Source: Candidatus Cloacimonadota bacterium (lineage in GTDB: Bacteria; Cloacimonadota; Cloacimonadia; JGIOTU-2). Taken from it: 21,709 nucleotides of DNA. The notes beneath the pieces were generated by a model. It was not told the origin of the DNA. It ran no database searches and was given only the letters and a program-made list of their open reading frames with translations. Below, in pieces: positions 15,023 through 21,709 of this stretch (positions are counted from its first letter, which is position 1; each line of letters starts with the position of its first letter). The stretch covers positions 1 to 21,709 of the forward strand of contig JACNFI010000190.1 in assembly GCA_014384665.1 (NCBI GenBank), given 5' to 3'. The position numbers and the translations under genes are program-made.

Positions 15023-18000
15023 TTAGCGTAGTAGTAGCATCTTCCTTACTTTTGATTTGCTCCCAATCTTTATCTTATAGAAATAGATTCCATTTGCCAG
15101 TCTCTTTCCATTATTATTTTTCCCATCCCATATCTCAGTGTAATAACCTTTCTCCTTGTGTCCATTTACAAGAGTCTTTACTAATTGACCTTTGATGTTA
15201 TATATCTTAAGTGAGACTTTACCAGATTTTGGTATGGCATAGCTGATAGTTGTATTATGCCTGTAAGGATTAGGATAGTTTTGGGAAAGAATAAGTTTAC
15301 TAATCTCTGGTTTCTGGGAATGAATATGCTTGCCAGTTAATATAGAATTCAGCAACTCTCTTGACTTCTGTTGATGCAATTCTGCTGAAATCGGTATTAA
15401 CTCGGGATATTGGCAGGAGAAACTTTTTCCACTGGACTCTGCTTCTAAATATGTATTCCCAATATCAATAACAGCATAGCAGGAATCCTCATAAGTAGGA
15501 TTATTCTCCAGGATGGATTCATAATTTGCAATAGCAATATCATATTCCTCTTTCTCTCTTTTGCATAAGTTAAGATAACTAAAAAGCAATTTCTGTGTAG
15601 TTTCTGATATATCTTGTTGATTCAGTTGAGCATTTATGTATGCTTCAAATTCATCCCAATTACCATCTGATTCTTTATAACAGATGAACAAACCACTTAT
15701 AGATTGGTCTGCTTCCTGAGTTTCAGGATATGTCTCAATCAAATTTTTGAAACTAAGCTCTGCGTTTGTATAATCTCCATTCTCCAGATATGTATATGCT
15801 TCTTTCAGTAAATCAAACCCTGATGTATTGAATGGATTATAATTAGTATTTGGTCCTTGACAAATAGGCTCTATAACAAATACTTCTGGTGGTTCCAGAT
15901 GAGTATAGATTTCGGGTATATTGGTTGTACCCCAATAATTTCGCCTTGCGAAAATAACTCTTCCAGGATAGTTGATAAGCTCTATGTAACATCCTCCAAA
16001 TGTATTGTAAATATCGTTGTAGCCATTATTGAGATACGGTATGGAACTATCAAGGAAAATTCCTATAGAATCATTATTTACTATTGCATTATTAAAAGGA
16101 GTTGCACCTGGACCTAATTCCGTAAGAATGGGCATACTTCTGTTATATCCTACAATTCCATAATCATTATTAACTATGATATTTTCTTTTATTTTGGTTG
16201 AGGAATGATAAAGAGCAATACCAATAATATTGTTCTCAATAGTGCAGTTCTCAATATCTTGGTTTTCAATATCATTGTATAGAAGAGCAGTAATAGCATT
16301 CTGCAAATAACAATGTTTGAAATTACACTGGCTATTTCTTTCAATAGAGATTCCTTTCCAATAATCTTTGGTTGTATCAGCACAAAGTCCAGCAAATGTT
16401 ATGGAGTCCTCTTCTGTTCCGAGAGCTTGAATATTTCCTCCTATAATTGAACCTTGGGGTGTAAACAGGATTTCATTGTTAGGTTCAATAGTAAGAGTTA
16501 TATCAATAGATGCACATTGAGAAAATCTAATTGCCTTATCAATTACTGCATTGTGCCTTACAGTTATATCATTATGAATAACCTCTGGTAGAGGCTGGAA
16601 ATAGGAGCCAGTGTTGCGTGCATTGTTTTGATGCTGTTCCCATTCGTTTATATCTCCGATTTCTAAATTAACCCTGAACACAAAACCATTATTTAGTACA
16701 ATATAAAGATCATTTTCTTCTTCAAAAACAGCATTCCCTAAAACAAGGGATTTTACTGGGATATCTTCATCCGGGAAAAGCATTCTCAGGTAATTTATTT
16801 CTTCAGTTTCAGTATTAAGCACCCTAATTTCAACCCCTCTTTTGAGTATGACATCATTGTAATTATCATCAGCAATATTAGTTATTACTTCTGGAATAAA
16901 ATTGTTATGAATATAACCAAAGAGACAATAAGTGTTAAAGATATAATCTAATCTTTCACCTTCTTCAACATCTAAAATAGCTTCTCTTTTAGACTTTAAT
17001 ATTTCAATTCCTTCATCATCATCAAATTCTCCTGCTATTATCTTAATTCCCTCATAATCAACATTAGAAGTAGAGCCTATGTCTGGAGACTCTACCCAAA
17101 TCTGGTTTATATCACCTCTAGCATCATAACAATATACTTTATATACGCTAGTATAGCTCAAGTTAGGATCAATATTGAGTTTAACAGTTCCCAAACCAAA
17201 ATAAATACGATGATAATGAACATATTCAATTTGAGGTTTAATTAAAATGACATTGGTAGAATGAAGGTCAACAAAGATATCTATTCCATTATCCCAAATA
17301 TCTTCACTTTCATAACCACCAATTCCTCTGGATACAAAATTTACTACAATTAGCTGTGCTGAATGAAAATCATCAACTATGTTATGATAAATAAACACCG
17401 CTTCTTTAAAAGAATCAAAATCTACATCAGCAACAGATACTTCAGATAACATTTCTCCATCTGGATTATCTAAATATAAATAAAATACTTCAGGATTAGT
17501 AAGTGCATCATATATAACAAATACACAATTTGGATTACCATTACCAACAATATCTAATTTACCATTACCATTAACATCTTCTATTGCTATAGAATATATT
17601 TCACATACGGTATTAAAATTTGTTAATAATTCCATATCACAGTTCCAAATATAAATAATTCCAGATTTATCACCAGCTACTATTTCTTTATTACCATCAT
17701 CATCTAAATCTGCAAAAGAAATTTTTGTTGATATGGAGTCTGTCAATTGCATATTACTTGCCCAAATACCATCTTTGTATAAATGTATGAAGCTCTCATT
17801 ATGCTGAAAATTATATGAACCAACTGCTAATTCATCTACACCGTCATTATCAATATCTCCGGAAGTGATTTCTGTAACAATTTCTTCGTCTTCAGGATTA
17901 TTAATTAATTCAGCAAATGGCTCATAAACATTTGCATAAATATAAATATTGAAGTGAAGTTCTGTATTTGGATAATTATCCATCTCTAAAGTTAATTTTA

Positions 18001-19765
18001 ATTCTACTTCCCTGGGAGTTGTATCTTCTGGATCATCGCTTAAGATAATATTCAGGTTGACACCTATTCCACCCTGCGGTATATCACCAAATGATATATT
18101 TTCACCATTTATTATTTCTAAATCAACTTCATTTGCTGGGTCAGCTAATTCAAGAGCACCTATGACATTCTGGGCAGCTACCCACCAGTTTTTTATATCA
18201 ATTTCTAATGACACTTCTTCTCCGAATTCAAATATACCATTATTGTTATTGTCATTAAAAATACCTATACCAGCCATTCTTAATGATGGATGCTCTTGTT
18301 CACCAGGATTTATTGCCCGGTATGCATTAATCCTGCCTGCACCAAGTTTTCCGAGATATTCAGGAGGATTATATTGGTAGATATCATCTGATGTTCCAAA
18401 TAATCTCCATTTCAAATCTTCATTGTTTAAATCCAAACTGCTTTTCATAAGAGCCAAAACACCTGCTACATGAGGAGAAGCCATTGATGTGCCACTAGAA
18501 AAAGAATATTCAGAATCTAAAAATGGAGGATGAGTATGATTATAAAATAGATTATCAAATGGCATTGTTGACATTATTTTGTAAGGTGATTGACCGCCGG
18601 GAGCACTGATATTTATATAAGGATTACCATATTGAGAATAGCTTGCCTTTTGATCCGCAATAGTAGTCGCTGCAATTGAAATAACTTCCGGATATGCTGC
18701 CGGATAATTCAAAGATTCATCACCGTCATTTCCTGCTGCTGCAACTAAAATTGGTTCAAATCCCTCATCCCATAAATCCCATTCATCATTAGCTATTATA
18801 CTTATACATTCATAAAGATGAGTCGTGGGTTGTACATGCCAGCTCATATTGATAATATTTGCTCCATTTAAATATGCATAATACAATCCATCAATTGCTA
18901 TAGTATCTGGTAATACTCTACTTGTCCTTGTTCCACCAATCCTTACTGCCATAACTCTGCAACCCGGAATTTCATCCCAACCACCAACTATTCCTGCAAC
19001 TCCGATTTCGTTATTTGTCATTGCTCCAATTGTTCCTATTACATGTGTGCCGTGACCATAAAAGTCTTGTGGAATGGTTTCATCTTCATTTTGAGCATGA
19101 TAATCAAAGGCAAAAGGATTCCAGCCATAATAATCATCTATTATACCATTATTATCATCATCTCTTCCATTTTCAGGAATCTCATCATCATTAGTCCATA
19201 AATTAATCCTCAGGTCCTCGTGAATTTCTATATGAGGATGTTCCGGAATTGCACCTAAATCCACTCCACTATCAATAACACCTATGACAACATCTTCACT
19301 GCCGTATTCTTGAAATTCACCCCACACTTCATTCATACCGATCTTTTCCAGTGCCCACATATCATCTGCATAAAAATCATTTGTGTTTATACCATCCAGA
19401 ACTATCATATAACTCGGTTCTGATGTAATAACTTCACTTTTTGCTGCAAAAGCATCTTGAACCTCTTCAACTGTATAAGTAGTATCAAATACTACTGAGT
19501 AAAATAAATAGTCAGTTATTTTATAAGGAGGAATAATTCTCCCTCCAAGCTGACTCAGATTGGAAATATTATAAACAGGAATCATTTCATTGAACCATGT
19601 TTTATCTGTAATTAGTTCCGGTTCTCTTTGAATAACCTCTATAATTTCTGAGGCTTGAATTATTATAGTTCCTTCAATAAATTCACTTTCTTCATTATTA
19701 CTACCTGCAAAAAGAGTCACTGACAATATTGCATGTAAACTTAGAAATAATAATATTATTTTCAT
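15023..19765 (-). CDS. Secreted subtilisin-like (S8) serine protease, multidomain
   Basis: A 1580-residue exported protein. Signal peptide (1-20, ending LFAG), prodomain (about 28-125), then the S8 domain with D166 (VIGVIDSGVD), H238 (YGHGTHV), oxyanion N346 (AAAGNDG) and S427 (GTSMASPHVAG); all catalytic residues are present. Residues 495-620 look beta-sandwich. VCBS/FG-GAP-like DxDxDG repeats lie at 635-760. A right-handed beta-helix occupies about 1090-1330, with repeated short NN and G turns. A TPR-like helical stretch precedes the C-terminal FlgD-like sorting domain (about 1489-1580: NYPNPYRHNTT, YNIKGQLVK, ANGIYFYKIK). It probably acts at the cell surface or outside on protein substrates. 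ATGA overlaps the upstream gene; AGGAG is the ribosome site. Confidence 0.93.
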   Translation of the reverse strand: MKIILLFLSLHAILSVTLFAGSNNEESEFIEGTIIIQASEIIEVIQREPELITDKTWFNEMIPVYNISNLSQLGGRIIPPYKITDYLFYSVVFDTTYTVEEVQDAFAAKSEVITSEPSYMIVLDGINTNDFYADDMWALEKIGMNEVWGEFQEYGSEDVVIGVIDSGVDLGAIPEHPHIEIHEDLRINLWTNDDEIPENGRDDDNNGIIDDYYGWNPFAFDYHAQNEDETIPQDFYGHGTHVIGTIGAMTNNEIGVAGIVGGWDEIPGCRVMAVRIGGTRTSRVLPDTIAIDGLYYAYLNGANIINMSWHVQPTTHLYECISIIANDEWDLWDEGFEPILVAAAGNDGDESLNYPAAYPEVISIAATTIADQKASYSQYGNPYINISAPGGQSPYKIMSTMPFDNLFYNHTHPPFLDSEYSFSSGTSMASPHVAGVLALMKSSLDLNNEDLKWRLFGTSDDIYQYNPPEYLGKLGAGRINAYRAINPGEQEHPSLRMAGIGIFNDNNNNGIFEFGEEVSLEIDIKNWWVAAQNVIGALELADPANEVDLEIINGENISFGDIPQGGIGVNLNIILSDDPEDTTPREVELKLTLEMDNYPNTELHFNIYIYANVYEPFAELINNPEDEEIVTEITSGDIDNDGVDELAVGSYNFQHNESFIHLYKDGIWASNMQLTDSISTKISFADLDDDGNKEIVAGDKSGIIYIWNCDMELLTNFNTVCEIYSIAIEDVNGNGKLDIVGNGNPNCVFVIYDALTNPEVFYLYLDNPDGEMLSEVSVADVDFDSFKEAVFIYHNIVDDFHSAQLIVVNFVSRGIGGYESEDIWDNGIDIFVDLHSTNVILIKPQIEYVHYHRIYFGLGTVKLNIDPNLSYTSVYKVYCYDARGDINQIWVESPDIGSTSNVDYEGIKIIAGEFDDDEGIEILKSKREAILDVEEGERLDYIFNTYCLFGYIHNNFIPEVITNIADDNYNDVILKRGVEIRVLNTETEEINYLRMLFPDEDIPVKSLVLGNAVFEEENDLYIVLNNGFVFRVNLEIGDINEWEQHQNNARNTGSYFQPLPEVIHNDITVRHNAVIDKAIRFSQCASIDITLTIEPNNEILFTPQGSIIGGNIQALGTEEDSITFAGLCADTTKDYWKGISIERNSQCNFKHCYLQNAITALLYNDIENQDIENCTIENNIIGIALYHSSTKIKENIIVNNDYGIVGYNRSMPILTELGPGATPFNNAIVNNDSIGIFLDSSIPYLNNGYNDIYNTFGGCYIELINYPGRVIFARRNYWGTTNIPEIYTHLEPPEVFVIEPICQGPNTNYNPFNTSGFDLLKEAYTYLENGDYTNAELSFKNLIETYPETQEADQSISGLFICYKESDGNWDEFEAYINAQLNQQDISETTQKLLFSYLNLCKREKEEYDIAIANYESILENNPTYEDSCYAVIDIGNTYLEAESSGKSFSCQYPELIPISAELHQQKSRELLNSILTGKHIHSQKPEISKLILSQNYPNPYRHNTTISYAIPKSGKVSLKIYNIKGQLVKTLVNGHKEKGYYTEIWDGKNNNGKRLANGIYFYKIKIGSKSKVRKMLLLR

Positions 19766-20769
19766 GATTTTCTCCTATTTTTTATTAAGATTTTTTTTAT
19801 TATTGGCTTATTATCATTTTTATCAAATTTAAGAAAATAAATTCCATTACTTATACTTAAATTTCCCACATTTACTGAAATTTCATTTTTTCCTTTTTTT
19901 CCATTACCTGAAAATACATTCTTAACTTTCTGCCCTTTAATGTTGTATAGATATATTTCAACTTGTTGTGACATACGAAGAGAGAAACTGATGTTTAAAT
20001 TTCTTTTTACCGGATTTGGAAAAACATCCAGTATATATTGATCATTTAACTCATTTTCATCTATTCCACTGTTCTGAATATATGTTAAGACTAAATGAGG
20101 TATATGGGATGTAGAATAGCTTGAAAAGAATACTAAATCATCATAAAGATAGTCATAATCGGTGTCAACAGGAAATTTAAGCCGATATTGCGAAAACTGC
20201 CTATCTGAATTTACATCAGCTAAATAAGATGATGTTATATCCAAATCTCTCCAGCCCTGAAAAATTGTGCTGTCGATTTCACAAACATTTGGTGTAAGCA
20301 CTAAACAGTTAAAGTCATCATAACTAAATGTATTTCCATAATCTACATGGTCTACATTGCAGGGATATCTATATTGTTGATTATCAATATCCCAGACTGG
20401 CCATACTCCAGCTTGTGAATTTCCACCGAACCCATTTTGATATATATACATATATGCACTTTGCAGAGTAAAACCTTCTGATGCTTCTTGGGTTGGATAA
20501 GAAAAGAAACTTCTATTATAGCAGTTTCCACCTACAAAAGCATCCTCCCAGTCACCAACTACATGAGCTCCACTTGTCGATGTCATAACACCACCACCAT
20601 ATACATTCCACAGTGTGTTATAGTAAACACAAGCTTCTAAAGATAATTCACTGTAAACAGTGTCTATAATGGTTTCTTGAGCAAACAACATTGAGAAGTT
20701 AGTAGTGAGTATAGAGAATAGAAAAAGAATCAGTAAAAACTGTCCTGTTAATTTTATTCTTTTTTTCAT
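19762..20769 (-). CDS. Secreted protein with C-terminal sorting domain
   Basis: About 335 residues. The start is set at 20769, since GGAGG lies just upstream of it and inside the longer reading from 20781. The signal peptide is MKKRIKLTGQFLLILFLFSILTT and ends near LFAQ. The body is all-beta: RSFFSYPT, SAYMYIYQN, GWRDLDITSSYLADVNS, FPVDTDYDYLYDDLVFFSS, IPHLVLTY. This resembles a DNRLRE-type beta-sandwich domain, but I am unsure. The C-terminus is a sorting domain (DVFPNPVKRNLNIS, YLYNIKGQKV, NGIYFLKF, lysine-rich end). The stop overlaps the protease start by four bases (ATGA), so the two are translationally coupled and likely secreted together. Function unknown. Confidence 0.75.
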   Translation of the reverse strand: MKKRIKLTGQFLLILFLFSILTTNFSMLFAQETIIDTVYSELSLEACVYYNTLWNVYGGGVMTSTSGAHVVGDWEDAFVGGNCYNRSFFSYPTQEASEGFTLQSAYMYIYQNGFGGNSQAGVWPVWDIDNQQYRYPCNVDHVDYGNTFSYDDFNCLVLTPNVCEIDSTIFQGWRDLDITSSYLADVNSDRQFSQYRLKFPVDTDYDYLYDDLVFFSSYSTSHIPHLVLTYIQNSGIDENELNDQYILDVFPNPVKRNLNISFSLRMSQQVEIYLYNIKGQKVKNVFSGNGKKGKNEISVNVGNLSISNGIYFLKFDKNDNKPIIKKILIKNRRKS

Positions 20770-20782
20770 CGTTTCCTCCATA

Positions 20783-20830
20783 ATTAGCTTGTTAGCATTT
20801 CAGCCAATTAGCGGTTCAGCTAATCAGCAT
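20783..20830. repeat. Three 16-bp tandem units between two genes
   Basis: On the plus strand ATTAGCTTGTTAGCAT (20783-20798), TTCAGCCAATTAGCGG (20799-20814) and TTCAGCTAATCAGCAT (20815-20830) are imperfect copies filling the gap between the truncated paralogue and the secreted-protein gene. Confidence 0.55.
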
Positions 20831-20831
20831 T

Positions 20832-21254
20832 TCATATTGGTAATTTGAGTATCATCTTAACCTCCTTTAATTTTTTGGATTCATAATCTGAATCCTTATC
20901 GTATTCCCCTGCACAGGAAATATGATAAAGACTCATTGCAAACACATCCTGCACTTCTTGCACAGTATGAACTGTATCAAAAACAACCGTGTAAAATAAG
21001 AAATTGGTTAAGTTTTCAGCAGGAATTATTTTTTCTCCAATCTGTCTTACATCTGTGATATCGTATATGGGTATCATCTCATTGAACCATTCTTTATCAG
21101 TAACCAATTCCGGTTCTCTCTGTAATACTTCCATATAATCTGAAGTTTGTATAATCACATTTCCATCAATATAATCAAATTCTTCATCGCTCCCGGCAAA
21201 TAAACTACCTGCTAAAACAGCAAGTGTGACGGATACCATAAGTATCTTTTTCAT
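20832..21254 (-). CDS. Truncated S8 protease paralogue: signal peptide and prodomain only
   Basis: A 140-residue protein. Signal peptide MKKILMVSVTLAVLAGSLFAG, then about 80 residues aligning without gaps to the prodomain of the 1580-residue protease downstream (for example QREPELVTDKEWFNEMIPIY and FLFYTVVFDT), by hand count about 60% identical. Similarity stops after VQEVQDVFA; a 34-residue charged tail ending EVKMILKLPI replaces the catalytic domain. AAGGAGG precedes the ATG, so it can be translated. It is either a decayed protease gene or a free prodomain that could chaperone or inhibit the protease in trans. The tail contains a perfect ribosome-binding sequence at 20858-20868, which argues that it is not original coding sequence. 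Confidence 0.7.
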   Translation of the reverse strand: MKKILMVSVTLAVLAGSLFAGSDEEFDYIDGNVIIQTSDYMEVLQREPELVTDKEWFNEMIPIYDITDVRQIGEKIIPAENLTNFLFYTVVFDTVHTVQEVQDVFAMSLYHISCAGEYDKDSDYESKKLKEVKMILKLPI

Positions 21255-21277
21255 TTTTTCCTCCTTGTCACGGTTTA

Positions 21278-21297
21278 CCCTCCATCTTTTAGGAGGG
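21278..21297 (-). promoter_or_regulatory. Leader hairpin before the truncated paralogue
   Basis: CCCTCC (21278-21283) and GGAGGG (21292-21297) form a 6-base GC stem with an 8-base loop, 23 bases upstream of the start codon. There is no T run, so it is not a good terminator; it may affect leader folding near AAGGAGG. Confidence 0.35.
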
Positions 21298-21310
21298 CGT
21301 AGCCGGACTA

Positions 21311-21610
21311 TTAATGTATTATTAGTATTTTTTTTGTTGCAACCTGCTTATTTGAGATTGCTTTCATAAAATAAATTCCATTAGGTAAATTACCTGAATT
21401 GAAATTAAATTCCTTTTCGTTTCTTACAATATCACCACTATAGATAGTTATAATTTTCTGACCTTTAACATTATAGATAGAAAAATCCACATAAGTATTT
21501 TCTTTTGATGTTAAACGAAATGTAGCATTAGTAGATATCGGATTTGGAAATACTTGTATTTGATGAATATTAGTTTCCAATATATAATTTTCTGTTGAAT
21601 TATCCTCCAA
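21311..21610 (-). pseudogene. Orphan type IX/FlgD-like sorting domain fragment
   Basis: About 85 residues match only the C-terminal sorting domain: QVFPNPISTNATFRL, SIYNVKGQKI, LPNGIYFMKAI, then KKILIIH. The open frame extends to a stop at 21671-21673 (ECNTSNHVNPIK...) without a signal peptide; the only start is a TTG at 21610 whose GGAG overlaps it. A sorting domain without a signal peptide cannot be exported, so this is most likely the tail of a protein whose upstream part was lost or frameshifted. It lies 56 bases upstream of the truncated paralogue, on the same strand. Confidence 0.6.
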
Positions 21611-21709
21611 AAAATGAAAGAATAATATTGGAAATTTTATTGGATTTACATGATTACTAGTGTTGCATTCTTAAATTAAGGACACAATCTTTATCTACAT
21701 ATGTCATTT

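Noticed and set aside
18745..18765. GGTTCAAATCC resembling a tRNA T-loop
   Set aside because: It lies inside the protease coding sequence with no matching acceptor or anticodon stems. No tRNA was found anywhere in the window.

Overview
This window is AT-rich bacterial chromosome. Lipid A synthesis (lpxB) points to an LPS-bearing outer membrane. Several large secreted proteins end in the Ig-like C-terminal sorting domain (an NPNP-type start, then YN(I/V)KGQ, then NGIYF and a lysine-rich end) typical of type IX secretion (T9SS) and FlgD-like cargo in the Fibrobacteres-Chlorobi-Bacteroidetes superphylum. Together with the low GC, this suggests a Cloacimonadota-like or related uncultured FCB bacterium. 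The phylum is inferred from style, not from a marker gene.

Region 1-5383 (all minus strand) is an accessory block. In transcription order it holds a D12-class adenine-N6 DNA methyltransferase, an HxK/GSxN phospholipase-D-type nuclease, a 53-residue zinc-ribbon protein overlapping the nuclease stop, a 115-residue protein with a PD-(D/E)XK-type core, an 834-residue protein with a zinc ribbon and a second PD-(D/E)XK-type core, and an ORF cut by the window edge. It looks like an unusual restriction-modification or defence operon, and I do not recognise the combination as a named system.

Region 5399-9040 (minus) holds translation and housekeeping genes: lysS; prfB, which needs a +1 programmed frameshift at an early UGA; and a DUF523/TudS-like protein. 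Between lysS and prfB lies a 374-bp element with 20-bp imperfect terminal inverted repeats. Region 9120-10114 (plus) has a YigZ/IMPACT-family protein and a small prepilin-like protein. A bidirectional terminator separates them from a convergent SurA/PpiD-like folding factor. A repeat-rich gap then leads to a small tail-anchored membrane protein, which overlaps end-to-end with a DUF374 acyltransferase-like gene. That gene in turn overlaps lpxB, giving an envelope-lipid pair.

Region 14597-15022 is intergenic and dense in short repeats and hairpins, ending in a strong terminator for the genes to its right. Region 15023-21670 (minus) is a secretion cluster. It holds an orphan sorting-domain fragment, a truncated paralogue carrying only the signal peptide and prodomain of an S8 protease, a secreted 335-residue protein, and, coupled to it by an ATGA overlap, a 1580-residue subtilisin-like protease with adhesion or beta-helix modules and a sorting tail. 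The fragment arrangement suggests duplication and decay of a protease locus, or possibly a prodomain retained to act in trans.
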